64,000 nt of DNA from SCRA01 sp035533275 (GTDB lineage: Bacteria; Vulcanimicrobiota; Vulcanimicrobiia; Vulcanimicrobiales; SCRA01), in assembly GCA_035533275.1 (NCBI GenBank), contig DATLUD010000077.1, positions 62,001-126,000 of the forward strand. The letters are read 5' to 3'. This document shows positions 50,131 through 60,505 of the stretch, piece after piece. A model generated the notes under the pieces. That model was given only the letters and a program-made list of their open reading frames with translations, was not told the origin of the DNA and searched no databases. The number at the start of each line of letters is the position of its first letter. Within the stretch, counting starts at the first letter, position 1. The translations under genes and the position numbers were made by a program.

Positions 50131-51743
50131 TGATGGACGTCCAGTTGACCATCCCTTCGATCCTCGCGCACACCGTGAGGAACCACGGCGAGCGGGAGGT
50201 CGTTTCGCGCGCCGACGACGGCATCCACCACCTCACGTACGCGGAGTTCGGCCGGCGCGTGGCCAGGCTGGCCAACGCCCTGCGCCGGATGGGGGTCGGC
50301 AAGGGCGACCGCGTCGCCTCGTTCGCGTGGAACACGCACCGTCACCTGGAGCTCTACTACGCGGTGCCTTCCATCGGTGCCGTGCTGCACACGGTCAACA
50401 TTCGCCTCTTTCCGGAACAGATCGGTTACGTTCTCGACCACGCCGAGGACAAGGCCGTCTTCTTCGACTCCTCGCTGGGGCGGGCACTGGCTCCCGGCCT
50501 CGCCGCATCGCCCAACTCGGCGGGCCGCACGCTCGTCGCCATGGGCGGCGCAGCGGCGGACCTGGAGCGCGCCCTCGACTACGAGCAGCTGCTGGCAACC
50601 GAGAAGGACGCCTTCGAGCCCGCGGTCGAGGACGAGTGGGAGGCGGCGATCCTCTGCTACACCTCGGCCACCACGGGCGAGCCCAAGGGTGTGCTGTACT
50701 CCCACCGCTCGACGGTGATCCACGCCTATGCCTGCAGTCAGGCCGACGCGCTCGGCCTGCGTGAGCAGGACGCGGTGCTGCCGATCGTGCCGATGTTCCA
50801 TGTCAACGCCTGGGGCATCCCGTTCGTCGCGCCGATGTGCGGCGCCAAGCTCGTCTTCCCCGGGTCGGGGATGGACGCGAAGAGCCTGATCTCGCTGATC
50901 AACGACGAGCGCGTCACCTGCTCCGCCGGCGTGCCCACCGTGTGGCTCGGCATTCGCGACGAGCTGCGCCGCACGGGCTCCACGCTCCCCAGCCTCGCGC
51001 GCTTCATCGTGGGCGGATCGGCCCTGCCGGCGGGCCTGATGCGCGACTTCGACGAGTTGGGGATCCGCGCGGTCCACGCGTGGGGCATGACGGAGTCGAG
51101 CCCCATCGGCACCGTCTCGCACGTGAAGTCGGCGCTGGAAGGCGCCGCGCCCGAGCGCATCGAGCGCGCACGCCTCTCGCAAGGCACGTTCGTCGCGGGG
51201 ATGCAGTGGCGGCTGGTCGACGCCGAGGGGCGCGACGTGGCGGCCGACGGTACGTCCGTGGGCGAGCTGCTGATCCGCTCGCCGTGGGTGGCCGCCGGCT
51301 ACTACAAGAACGAGGAGGCTACCAAGAGTGCCTTCCGTGACGGCTGGTTCCGCACCGGGGACATCTGCGCCGTCGACGAGCTGGGCTACCTGCAGATCGT
51401 GGACCGCGCCAAGGATCTCGTGAAGTCCGGCGGGGAGTGGATCAGCTCCGTCGATCTCGAGAACGCTCTCATGGGCCACCCCTCGGTCAAGGAGGCGGCC
51501 GTCATCGGCGTACCGCACGAGAAGTGGATCGAGCGCCCCGTCGCGTGCGTGGTCCTGCGCGAGGGCGCCAGCGTGACCGAGAACGAGTTGCGCGCCTGGC
51601 TCGGCGAGCGGGTGGCCAAGTGGTGGGTCCCCGATCGCGTGCTCTTCATCGACGCCATCCCGCGCACGGGGGTCGGCAAATTCCGCAAGCGCGATCTGCG
51701 CGAGCGCTTCGCGGCCGTGTTGGGCGAGGGCGCTACCAGGTGA
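50118..51743 (+). CDS. Long/medium-chain acyl-CoA ligase (AMP-forming)
   Basis: This is an AMP-forming acyl-CoA synthetase of 541 residues. The ATG at 50118 has AGGAGGA upstream, inside the last codons of senB (13-nt overlap). Motifs: YTSATTGEPKGVLYSHRS (P-loop, about 188-205), MFHVNAWGIPF, VHAWGMTESSPIG, GWFRTGDICAVDELGYLQIVDRAKDLVKSGGEWISSVDLE (about 410-450) and GKFRKRDLRE at the C-terminus with the acyl-adenylate Lys. It activates a fatty or aryl acid; the chain length is unknown. Being overlapped with senB it could be co-translated, but a functional link is speculative. Confidence 0.92.
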   Translation: MRGLMMDVQLTIPSILAHTVRNHGEREVVSRADDGIHHLTYAEFGRRVARLANALRRMGVGKGDRVASFAWNTHRHLELYYAVPSIGAVLHTVNIRLFPEQIGYVLDHAEDKAVFFDSSLGRALAPGLAASPNSAGRTLVAMGGAAADLERALDYEQLLATEKDAFEPAVEDEWEAAILCYTSATTGEPKGVLYSHRSTVIHAYACSQADALGLREQDAVLPIVPMFHVNAWGIPFVAPMCGAKLVFPGSGMDAKSLISLINDERVTCSAGVPTVWLGIRDELRRTGSTLPSLARFIVGGSALPAGLMRDFDELGIRAVHAWGMTESSPIGTVSHVKSALEGAAPERIERARLSQGTFVAGMQWRLVDAEGRDVAADGTSVGELLIRSPWVAAGYYKNEEATKSAFRDGWFRTGDICAVDELGYLQIVDRAKDLVKSGGEWISSVDLENALMGHPSVKEAAVIGVPHEKWIERPVACVVLREGASVTENELRAWLGERVAKWWVPDRVLFIDAIPRTGVGKFRKRDLRERFAAVLGEGATR

Positions 51744-52137
51744 GCCGCGCGGAGGCCGCCTGCCAGAGGGCCTCCACGCCGCCGACGCTCTTGACGTCGA
51801 GCAGTTCCTCGGCGTCGACCTCGAGCGGCGCGTAGGGGCCGAGGAAGAGCAGGCACGCGCGGCACGCCGCGCCGTGCCAGGCCGTGCCGCCGCGATGGGC
51901 CGTCGCGGCCACCACGTGCTCCCGCTCGTGGGCGCAGGCGGCTACCTCGTCGTCGAGCTCGTCGTAGAGCGTGGTCGACTTGCGCGCCATCACGTGCTCG
52001 CGGGTCATGTCGGCCCAGATCAGCGGCGCATCGGGATCGGGCGAGAGGACCGGACGCATGACGTTCAGCGTCGCGCAATAGACGCCGTAGAGCACGTCGC
52101 CGTCGTCGAAGAAGAATGCCGCCGGTGCCTGGCTCAT
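51733..52137 (-). CDS. Hypothetical protein
   Basis: I do not recognise this protein of 134 residues. It is acidic at the start (AFFFDDGDVLYGVYCATLNVM) and has Cys residues (ACAHERE, CRACLLFLG) that could form a disulphide or bind metal. It is likely cytosolic, without a signal peptide. It is convergent with the acyl-CoA ligase (overlap of 11 nt) and 30 nt downstream of the gamma-glutamyltransferase gene, so it may be co-transcribed with it. Confidence 0.6.
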   Translation of the reverse strand: MSQAPAAFFFDDGDVLYGVYCATLNVMRPVLSPDPDAPLIWADMTREHVMARKSTTLYDELDDEVAACAHEREHVVAATAHRGGTAWHGAACRACLLFLGPYAPLEVDAEELLDVKSVGGVEALWQAASARLTW

Positions 52138-52167
52138 CTGGTCACCGGCGGGCGAAGCCTTCGTTCA

Positions 52168-53754
<1,587 letters not shown>

Positions 53755-53837
53755 GCCGCTTGACTTCGGGAACGGCGTCCCCGCCCCTGTGACCGCGCGG
53801 CTGCAGGAAACCTCGCGTTACCCGACAATCGGGGCAC

Positions 53838-54602
53838 ATGCTCCCCGCGACAACCTCGCGCCTCGCCGTCGGGCTCGCGCTCGCCGGATCGCTGCTCGCA
53901 TGCCTCGCGCTCCCGGCCGCCGCGCGCGCCGACGGCGCGCCGCGCACGACGCTCGGCGTGCAGGCGCTGGCACTCTCCGGCTTCCACCGGGAGCCGGGCT
54001 ACGACCAAAGCGGGAGCGGCATCGCCGCGCTCCTGGAGTTCACGCAGCGCTTCTCGCGCGTCGAGCTGCACCTCGAAGGCATTCCGGTCGTGACGACGAC
54101 GGCGCATGCCACGAGCCAAGAGTTCGGCGCCACGGCGCCGGCACTGGGCGTCTTCAGCGCCACCGGGCGCATCGCGCTCGATCGCCACCGCCGGATCTGG
54201 ATCGGCGCCGGCGCCACCATCATCAACCAGCGCACGCCCCTGCCCGCGATGCAGCGCACGGCCGAGTCCCGTCTGGCCGGCGGCCGCTACGAGCTGCTCG
54301 CGCGCCTGCCGGCGCGCAACGCGCACGTGGTCGAGCTCGAGATCGGCGTCATTCCGCGCATGTTCGGAACCGACCACTTCCTCTTCGACGACCCCACGCA
54401 TCCGCCGATCAACAAGGACGAGCACGCCGCCGAGACGGACGTGTCGGCGGCGTACGGCGTGCGCCGCGGGCGCAACGAGTACCTCGTGGGCGTGCGATCG
54501 ATCAACTTCTCCGCCGACTTCTCGCGCCCCGGCGACGCCGCCGACCGGAACGTCGCCTTCGGACTCACGTTCGAGGCGCGCTTCGGTCTCGGCCGACGTT
54601 AG
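53838..54602 (+). CDS. Exported beta-strand-rich protein, probable outer-membrane protein
   Basis: The 254-residue protein has a long signal peptide (MLPATTSRLAVGLALAGSLLACLALPAAARA). The mature part is rich in alternating hydrophobic strands and ends VAFGLTFEARFGLGRR, like a small outer-membrane barrel. The strand pattern (YDQSGSGIAALLEFTQRFSRVELHLEG) supports this, but no family is recognised. A Cys in the signal region (LLACLALP) might be a lipobox, though the context is weak. It is divergent from the gamma-glutamyltransferase and overlaps the antiporter by 4 nt at its 3' end. Confidence 0.65.
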   Translation: MLPATTSRLAVGLALAGSLLACLALPAAARADGAPRTTLGVQALALSGFHREPGYDQSGSGIAALLEFTQRFSRVELHLEGIPVVTTTAHATSQEFGATAPALGVFSATGRIALDRHRRIWIGAGATIINQRTPLPAMQRTAESRLAGGRYELLARLPARNAHVVELEIGVIPRMFGTDHFLFDDPTHPPINKDEHAAETDVSAAYGVRRGRNEYLVGVRSINFSADFSRPGDAADRNVAFGLTFEARFGLGRR

Positions 54603-56182
54603 CGCAGGCGCGTCGCGGCGAGATCGAGGTCGTACTGCACCTTCCGGAAGATCTCGTCGGGGATCTCTCCCGCGGCCCGCAGACGCGCGATCGCCGAGCG
54701 CTCCGCGGCCAAGGCCTCCCCCTCGAGCCAATGATCGACGCGCATCGCGGGCGACTCCTCGGCGCGTCCTTCCAGATGCCCGCGCAGATGGGCGATGCGA
54801 TACTCGTACTCGGCCTTGAGGCGGCCGGCCACGAGCCACTCCTCGGTGGTGATGAACCGGTGCTCCAGCGAGGTCAGGTGGGCCAGCCCCGCCTCCAGCG
54901 CGGCGATGCGCACCTCGATCTCGCGCCGCGCATACGCCTCCCCATCCCCGATGCCCAGGCGGCGGATGATCGGCGCGAGCGAGAGCCCTTGGAACACCAG
55001 CGTCGAGACGATGACGCAGTACGTCACGAAGATGATCTCCGCGCGTCCCGGGAAGGGCATCCCCGCATCGTCGGCGAGCGGCAGTGCGAGCGCCGCGGCC
55101 AGCGAGACGATCCCGCGCATGCCCGACCACGCGATGATCGCGACGTAGCGCCACGGCGGCGGCGGATCGCTCGCGGCCACCCGAGCGCTCAATCGCCGCG
55201 GGAGATAGGTGGCGGGGAAGACCCAGGCGACGCGCACCACGATCACGATCGCGCTGATCAGTGCCCCGGCCGCGAGGATGTGAACGGAGAACGTCCCGCT
55301 GCGCACGAGTTGCCGCAGCTCGAGCCCGATGAGCAGAAAGACCAGTCCGTTGAAGAGGAACGTGAGCAGGTCCCACACCGCGGAGCCGGTGAGGCGCGAC
55401 TCCGGGGAGAATGCGGTGCTGCGGCGCCCGAGGTAGACGCCCGCCGTCACCGCGGCCAGCACCCCCGAGACGTGGAGCGCATCCGCGGGCAGGTAGGCGG
55501 CATACGGCGCCGCGAGCGTGAGCAGGATGTCGAGGAGGGAGTCCGAGAGGCCGGACTTGGCCAGCCACCGGAACACGGCGTCGATCGCGAGGGCCACCGC
55601 CAAGCCCGTCGCGATGCCCCCGGCGACCACGCCCACGAATGCCGCGGGGGCGCGGCCGAGCGAGAACGCGCCGGTCACCACGGCCCCTATGGCGAATTGG
55701 TAGATGACCAGCGCCGATGCGTCGTTGACGAGACCTTCTCCCTCGAGGATCGCGACGATGCGATGAGGGACGCGAAAGCGCTCGAAGATCGCCGACGCCG
55801 CGACGGCGTCCGGGGGCGAGATGATCGCCCCGAGCGCGAAGGCCGCTCCCCACCCGAGCGCCGGCATCGCGTGCTCGGCGACGACCGCCACCACCACCGT
55901 CGTCGCGGCCACCAGACCGATGGCCAAGAGCACGATCGGACGGATGTTCGCGCGAAACTCGCGCCAATCGGTGAGCCATCCGCCGCCGAAGAGCAGCGGC
56001 GGAAGGATGACCAGAAAGATCGTCTCGGGGCGGATCTCGATGGGCGGCAGATTGGGGATGAAGGCGAGCAGCGAGCCGCCGACGACGAAGACGATCGGAT
56101 ACGGCAACATGAGCCGCTTCGCGACCAGCGCCAAGGCGACGATCGCCGCGAGCAGCCCGAGCAGCAGCAGCGACTCCTCCAT
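54599..56182 (-). CDS. Na+/H+ antiporter, NhaP/CPA1 family
   Basis: This is a 527-residue inner-membrane exchanger. It has about 12 TM helices with the CPA1 core GAIISPPDAVAASAIFERF (ion-binding PPDA about 134-150), followed by LEGEGLVNDASALVIYQFAI and DLLTFLFNGLVFLLIGLELRQL. A cytosolic C-terminal region of about 110 residues (RREIEVRIAALEAGLAHLTS onward) is helical. It exports Na+ in exchange for protons. It overlaps the exported-protein gene at its 3' end and lies 8 nt from the PAP2 gene upstream. Confidence 0.93.
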   Translation of the reverse strand: MEESLLLLGLLAAIVALALVAKRLMLPYPIVFVVGGSLLAFIPNLPPIEIRPETIFLVILPPLLFGGGWLTDWREFRANIRPIVLLAIGLVAATTVVVAVVAEHAMPALGWGAAFALGAIISPPDAVAASAIFERFRVPHRIVAILEGEGLVNDASALVIYQFAIGAVVTGAFSLGRAPAAFVGVVAGGIATGLAVALAIDAVFRWLAKSGLSDSLLDILLTLAAPYAAYLPADALHVSGVLAAVTAGVYLGRRSTAFSPESRLTGSAVWDLLTFLFNGLVFLLIGLELRQLVRSGTFSVHILAAGALISAIVIVVRVAWVFPATYLPRRLSARVAASDPPPPWRYVAIIAWSGMRGIVSLAAALALPLADDAGMPFPGRAEIIFVTYCVIVSTLVFQGLSLAPIIRRLGIGDGEAYARREIEVRIAALEAGLAHLTSLEHRFITTEEWLVAGRLKAEYEYRIAHLRGHLEGRAEESPAMRVDHWLEGEALAAERSAIARLRAAGEIPDEIFRKVQYDLDLAATRLR

Positions 56183-56189
56183 CGCCGCC

Positions 56190-56831
56190 TCAGGTCCGCG
56201 AGGCGCCGCGCTCCGCAGCGCTCCGGGAGCGTGCGAACGCGCCCGCCGCCGTAAGCCACGCCGCCGCGATGAGCCAGCCCCCGAGGACGTCCGTCAGATA
56301 GTGCACGCCGAGGGCGACGCGGCTGACGGCGATGGCCAGCGCCACCGCCGCGCACGCGGTCACCCCGGCGATCCGCGCCGCTCCCCGCGCCCACGGCCAC
56401 ACCATCCACAGCGCGATCGCCCCGTAGAAGAACAGCGAGAGCTCGGCATGGCCGCTGGGATAGCTGAACGAGGTCTCGAACGTGCCATGCCAACCCGGCG
56501 GCCGCGCCCGGTGGAACAGGAGCTTCATCGCGTCGCCGATCCCCCAGAGGAGCACCAAGCCTGCGACGGTGACGACCGACTCCCGGCGCACGCGCGGCAC
56601 GGCGATTCCCACGGTCAACAGGGCGAGCGCGAGCAGCACGTACGACGTAAAGGAGCCCAGCGCCGTGATGGCGCGCCACGCCTCGAGCCACGGCGCGCCG
56701 AACTGCACGCCGCGATCCCACGCCCAGGGGCCCCAGCGGTCGACCGCCCCGCCCAACGCGAGGAAGGCGGCGAGCAGGGCCGCCGCCAGGCCCAGGCGCC
56801 GGGGCTTCAGCCCGCTCGCGCGCGCAGCCAC
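56190..56831 (-). CDS. PAP2-superfamily phosphatase
   Basis: This is a 213-residue membrane phosphatase with five to six TM helices. The three PAP2 motifs are all present: KLLFHRARP (K-x6-RP), SYPSGHAELS (PSGH), and SRVALGVHYLTDVLGGW (SR-x5-H-x3-D). It should dephosphorylate a lipid such as phosphatidic acid or undecaprenyl pyrophosphate. Its start overlaps the 3' end of the alpha/beta hydrolase gene by 25 nt. It forms a minus-strand cluster with the antiporter downstream and the hydrolase upstream. Confidence 0.9.
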   Translation of the reverse strand: MAARASGLKPRRLGLAAALLAAFLALGGAVDRWGPWAWDRGVQFGAPWLEAWRAITALGSFTSYVLLALALLTVGIAVPRVRRESVVTVAGLVLLWGIGDAMKLLFHRARPPGWHGTFETSFSYPSGHAELSLFFYGAIALWMVWPWARGAARIAGVTACAAVALAIAVSRVALGVHYLTDVLGGWLIAAAWLTAAGAFARSRSAAERGASRT

Positions 56832-57523
56832 GCCAGCACCGCGGCCTTGCTATTGGAGGCGGCGAACGTGTGGTCGCTCTCAATCACCGCCAGGGTCTTC
56901 GGATCGGCGGCACGCTCGAAGAGCGACTCCACCTGGCTGCGCGCCGCGATGAGATCGTGGGCCGCCGCCACGACCAGCAGAGGCCGTCCCGCGATGGCGT
57001 CGAGCGCCGCGTCGAGCGACTCGACCGTCATCTGCTCGAGCAGCTCAGGCAGGCTGATGCCGTCGACGTAGGTCGCGCGAAAGGCCAGCGGTCCGCGCGC
57101 CTTGAGCTGCTCGAGCCCGCGCGCGATGTCGCGCCCCGTGGCGATGGAGATGCAGCCCGCCAGCGTCGGATCGGCGCCGCAGACACGCAGGGCCGTGGCG
57201 GCCCCGAGCGAGTGCCCGCCGACGTAGACGGGTCCCTCGAAGCGCTCGCGCACGTGATCGACCACGCGCGACATGGTCTCGAGGCACGTGTCGAACGACG
57301 CTAGGCGCCCCCCGGTCGCCCCGAGCTTGTGCCCGGGAAAATCGAACGTGACGATGCGGAAGCCGTGCTGCGCCACGAAGGCGGCAAGCAAGTCGAGGTT
57401 CTGCTTTGAGCTGGAGTATCCGTGAGCGAGCACGACCGTCACGCCCTTCGGCGCGGGCGGCTCGTAGAGGAGCGTGGCGACGTGCGACGCCCCGGCGTCC
57501 AGATACTCCAGCGTCAGCCTCAT
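56807..57523 (-). CDS. Alpha/beta hydrolase
   Basis: The 238-residue protein starts at ATG 57523, overlapping the moaE stop by ATGA; a longer start at 57550 exists. It has the fold's markers: VVLAHGYSSSKQN (oxyanion HG, about 29-41), FDFPGHKLGATGG, and the nucleophile elbow GGHSLGAATAL (Ser about 100). A later Asp (AAAHDLIAARSQ) and His (ESDHTFAASNS) complete the triad. No signal peptide is present. The substrate is unknown. It is translationally coupled to moaE. Confidence 0.85.
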   Translation of the reverse strand: MRLTLEYLDAGASHVATLLYEPPAPKGVTVVLAHGYSSSKQNLDLLAAFVAQHGFRIVTFDFPGHKLGATGGRLASFDTCLETMSRVVDHVRERFEGPVYVGGHSLGAATALRVCGADPTLAGCISIATGRDIARGLEQLKARGPLAFRATYVDGISLPELLEQMTVESLDAALDAIAGRPLLVVAAAHDLIAARSQVESLFERAADPKTLAVIESDHTFAASNSKAAVLAWLRARAG

Positions 57524-57963
57524 CGCGGGTGCGGGCGGTTCTCCAGCCATTGCGGTTCGGCGGCGTCGGCGTAGTGCTCTTGCTTCCATACCTCGACGCG
57601 GGCCTTCACCTCGTCGATGCAGTACTCGCACGCGTCGAACGCCTCCGCCCGGTGCGGCGAGGCCGCCGCGATCACCACGCTGGCCTCGCCGATGGCGAGG
57701 CTGCCCACGCGGTGGGCGATCGCGATGTTGCATTCCGGCCAGCGCGACCGCGCCTCCTCGGCGATCTCTCCCATCTCGCGCAGCGCCATCGAGTCGTACG
57801 ACTCGTAGGCCATTCCCGTGACGGAGCGCCCGTCGTCGGAGAGGCGCCGTACCACGCCGACCATCGTCACCACCGCCCCGCAGAGGTCGCCCACCACGCG
57901 TTGCGCGAGCGCGCCCGCGTCGAGTGGCTCGGGACCCAGGACGATCACCACGCTCTCCGCCAT
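57520..57963 (-). CDS. moaE: Molybdopterin synthase catalytic subunit MoaE
   Basis: MoaE with MoaD converts precursor Z (cPMP) into molybdopterin. The 147-residue protein shows YESYDSMALREMGEIAEEARSRWP and IAIAHRVGSLAIGEASVVIAAASPHRAEAFDACEYCIDEVK, with the conserved HR and the Lys-containing IDEVKARVEVWKQEHY region. The active-site residues appear intact. It follows moaD by about 17 nt and overlaps the alpha/beta hydrolase. Confidence 0.94.
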   Translation of the reverse strand: MAESVVIVLGPEPLDAGALAQRVVGDLCGAVVTMVGVVRRLSDDGRSVTGMAYESYDSMALREMGEIAEEARSRWPECNIAIAHRVGSLAIGEASVVIAAASPHRAEAFDACEYCIDEVKARVEVWKQEHYADAAEPQWLENRPHPR

Positions 57964-57979
57964 GCTCGACTCCTTCGTG

Positions 57980-58225
57980 TCAGCCGCCGCTCACGGGCGG
58001 CAACAGGGCGACCTCGTCGCCGTCGTGCAGCGACTGGTCCTCCGCCGCCAGCGCGCCGTTTCGCGCGAAACGCAGACTCCCGCCGAGTCCGGCGAGCTGG
58101 GGGACCCGCTCGCTCAGGTGCGCGCGCAGTTGGGCGACGGTCGCGCCTTCCGGGAGCTCGATCGTGCTCTCCCCGCTACCCATGAGCTCGCGAGCGCGCG
58201 CGAACGCCAAGACGCGAATCGTCAT
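57980..58225 (-). CDS. moaD: Molybdopterin synthase sulfur carrier subunit MoaD
   Basis: This is an 81-residue ubiquitin-like sulfur carrier. The ATG is at 58225, overlapping the HAD gene stop (58222-58224) as ATGA. The N-terminus reads MTIRVLAFARARELMGSGE and the protein ends VALLPPVSGG, with the C-terminal GG that is thiocarboxylated. The core LRFARNGALAAEDQSLHDGDEVALLPP is typical. Longer upstream frames are shadow sequence. It pairs with moaE directly downstream. Confidence 0.9.
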   Translation of the reverse strand: MTIRVLAFARARELMGSGESTIELPEGATVAQLRAHLSERVPQLAGLGGSLRFARNGALAAEDQSLHDGDEVALLPPVSGG

Positions 58226-59064
58226 GCCGACCTCGCGTTGCCGAGAGCGCCGCCGAAGACGTAGCGATCGATCGCCTCGGCCACGCCGTCCTCGTCGTTG
58301 GTCGCCGTGACCAGCGGCACCATCGCGCGCACGTCGGGCGCGGCGTTGCCCATCACGACCCCGATGCCGGCCCAACGCAGCATGGGAACGTCGTTCCGCG
58401 AGTCGCCGATCGCCAGCACGCGCCGCGCGGGAACCTTCCAGTCGCGGCAGAGATCCGCCAGCGCCTTCTTCTTGCCGGCGTCGCGATCGAGCACCACACA
58501 CTCCACGAAGTCGAGCCAGCGCTCGATGCGGAAGCTCAGCGGCAGATGGCCGAAGCGCTCGCGCACGGCACCGGCGCCGTCTTCGCCCAAGAAGCGGATG
58601 AACGTCGGCGGCCGGCCGAGCAGCGGCTTGAACGAGGGCGTTTCCCGCCATGCGGGGCTGGTCATGTCCTTCATGAACGGACGTTGCCCCTCCAGACGCC
58701 AGAAATGGTCCTCGGCGTAGACGGCGATGGGCAGGCCGCGCTCCTCGGCGAACTCGACGATCGGCTTTGCGTGGACCAGCGGGACGGGAACGTGGCCGAG
58801 GGTCGTCCCCGTGGCGAGGTCGCGCGTCAGCGCCCCGTGACAGCAGATCATCGGGTAGTGATCGATTCCCAGATCGCGGGCGACGCGAGCCGGCGTATCG
58901 ACCCCGCGCCCGGTGACGATCACCACGCGAACGCCCGCGCGCAGCAACGCGCCGATGGCGCGCCGGTTGCGCGGGCTGATCTCTTCATCCGTGGAGAGCA
59001 GGGTGCCGTCGAGATCGAGGGCCACCACGTCGATTCTAGTCGTTCTGGTCGTACGGTTCGTCAT
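58222..59064 (-). CDS. HAD-family phosphatase (Cof-type)
   Basis: The protein has 280 residues from the ATG at 59064; longer frames add a non-homologous N-terminus. It is a Cof/HAD-IIB enzyme: VALDLDGTLLSTDEEISPRNR (nucleophile Asp, about 15), IVTGRGVD (motif II), KKKALADLCRDW with the Lys (motif III) and AIGDSRNDVPMLRWAGIGVVMGNAAP (motif IV Asp pair). It probably dephosphorylates a sugar phosphate or nucleotide. It overlaps moaD, suggesting co-expression. Confidence 0.9.
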   Translation of the reverse strand: MTNRTTRTTRIDVVALDLDGTLLSTDEEISPRNRRAIGALLRAGVRVVIVTGRGVDTPARVARDLGIDHYPMICCHGALTRDLATGTTLGHVPVPLVHAKPIVEFAEERGLPIAVYAEDHFWRLEGQRPFMKDMTSPAWRETPSFKPLLGRPPTFIRFLGEDGAGAVRERFGHLPLSFRIERWLDFVECVVLDRDAGKKKALADLCRDWKVPARRVLAIGDSRNDVPMLRWAGIGVVMGNAAPDVRAMVPLVTATNDEDGVAEAIDRYVFGGALGNARSA

Positions 59065-59164
59065 AAAAGCGCAGTCCCTATCGTACCACGCCAGGCAACG
59101 GAGCATGGGTGCCGCGCCTCCGCGCCGGAGGGCCGGGGGCGCCGCGGGAGGGAAGAAACCCGCG

Positions 59165-59953
59165 ATGACGGATGGACGACTCGACGATCGCGACCGCCTC
59201 ACAGGAGCCCTCATCGGAGCGGCGCTCGGAGAGGCGCTCTCCCGCCTGGGCGACGACGGCTCGGCCGCCGGCACGGCCACGCTGGAGCAGCGTCTGCGAG
59301 CCGACCGCTGGAGCCTCGGCCCCGGGGTGACCGCGGCCCTCGCCGTGGGCGAAGGGGTGCTCGGCGGCGGACTCGACCGCCTGCCCGCTCCGTTGCGCCT
59401 GCATGGGACCGGCGATCACTTCGATCTGCTGCCGGTCCTGCCGGTTGCGCTCTCGGGGGCCTTCGATCCCGGCCACCTGCGCGAGCGAGCCGCCGCCCTC
59501 TACGCGCGAGGGCCTCGCGAGACGGCCGAGGCGGCCATCGCCTTCGCCCTGCTCCTGGCCGCCCTCTTCGACGGCGACCGCCTGGCCGCGCTCGACGAGG
59601 CCTCCGAGGCGGCCCCTGCGGCCGTGGGGATCGCCATCCGCTCCGCCCCGCTCGAGGACGCGAGCCGTCTCTCCATGGGCAGCGAGCCGCTCCGCTCCCT
59701 GACGGGCGCTGTCTGGGCGTTCTACCAAGCCGATGAGGCGGTGCAGGCCTTGCTGATCTCGGCGCGGCTGGGGCTGGGGCCAATCTGCGGAGGCCTCTGC
59801 GGGGCGCTCTCCGGCGCCTGGTGGGGGCGCAGCGGGATCCCTGCGGAACTGGCCCACAAGATGGAAGGCCGGGGCCTCGCGGAGTTTGGCGAACGTCTCG
59901 CGAACCATCTGGCGGGTGCGACGAATTGCCGCCGCAGGGAGTTTCATGGTTGA
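59165..59953 (+). CDS. ADP-ribosylglycohydrolase-like protein, degenerate metal site
   Basis: The 262-residue protein from the ATG at 59165 follows the ADP-ribosylglycohydrolase (DraG-like) fold: LTGALIGAALGEALSRLG at the start, and GPICGGLCGALSGAWWGRSGIPAEL at the end. Canonical members have GALxGDAL with Asp residues binding two metals; here the corresponding position is GEALS, so the metal ligands look altered. It may be inactive or bind a different ligand. It is divergent from the HAD gene and followed by the exported small protein gene, whose start overlaps its stop. Confidence 0.75.
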   Translation: MTDGRLDDRDRLTGALIGAALGEALSRLGDDGSAAGTATLEQRLRADRWSLGPGVTAALAVGEGVLGGGLDRLPAPLRLHGTGDHFDLLPVLPVALSGAFDPGHLRERAAALYARGPRETAEAAIAFALLLAALFDGDRLAALDEASEAAPAAVGIAIRSAPLEDASRLSMGSEPLRSLTGAVWAFYQADEAVQALLISARLGLGPICGGLCGALSGAWWGRSGIPAELAHKMEGRGLAEFGERLANHLAGATNCRRREFHG

Positions 59954-60356
59954 GATGAGATCGCTCGCCGCCGCCCTGGCCCTCGTGCTCGCCGGCGCCC
60001 TCGCGACCGCTCCAGCCGGCGCGGCGAACGGGTCGTGCCACACGCAGACGCTCTCGATCGAGGGGCACAGCGTGCGCGCCACGTTTTGCGTGACGGCCGT
60101 CCGCAGCGAGCGCACGGGGGCGGGCGAGGTCGCGCACGTGACCATGACCGAGACACTCGTCGGCGCCGGCGGGTCGCTCACCCGGACGACCAGCAAGGAC
60201 GTGCTCATGGCCGGTTCCGACGGGCGTCTCTCCGACGACGTCCCGCTCGCCCAGCTTGGGATCCAGAAGACCCTCCACCTAACTTTCGTGTTTCGAAACG
60301 GAGGCGTCATCCCCGAAAGCGGCCTCCTCATCCCCGGGGGCGTCCCCGTCATCTAG
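59946..60356 (+). CDS. Exported small protein of unknown function
   Basis: The protein has 136 residues from the ATG at 59946; another ATG lies at 59955. It has a signal peptide (MVEMRSLAAALALVLAGALATAPAGA). The mature part (about 110 residues) is beta-rich with two Cys (GSCHTQ, ATFCVT) that may form a disulphide. I recognise no family. The start overlaps the end of the ADP-ribosylglycohydrolase-like gene, so the two may be co-transcribed. Confidence 0.65.
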   Translation: MVEMRSLAAALALVLAGALATAPAGAANGSCHTQTLSIEGHSVRATFCVTAVRSERTGAGEVAHVTMTETLVGAGGSLTRTTSKDVLMAGSDGRLSDDVPLAQLGIQKTLHLTFVFRNGGVIPESGLLIPGGVPVI

Positions 60357-60505
60357 CGGGAGCGATCGCCCGTACCGGCGAGGGGGCGCAACCCTTCACC
60401 GGAGCCGCGGGTATCAAGGCAGCGATATGGTGCGTCGGCGCTACATCTATTTCAGCAACAGCAAGATCCCGGACTGTCGTCGCTAGTCACGGAGGGGTGT
60501 TTCCT

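Noticed and set aside
60427..60486. 19-codon ORF (MVRRRYIYFSNSKIPDCRR) before the ATP-grasp-like gene
   Set aside because: Has AAGG upstream but shows no repeat, hairpin or biased codons that would mark a leader peptide; too short to support.
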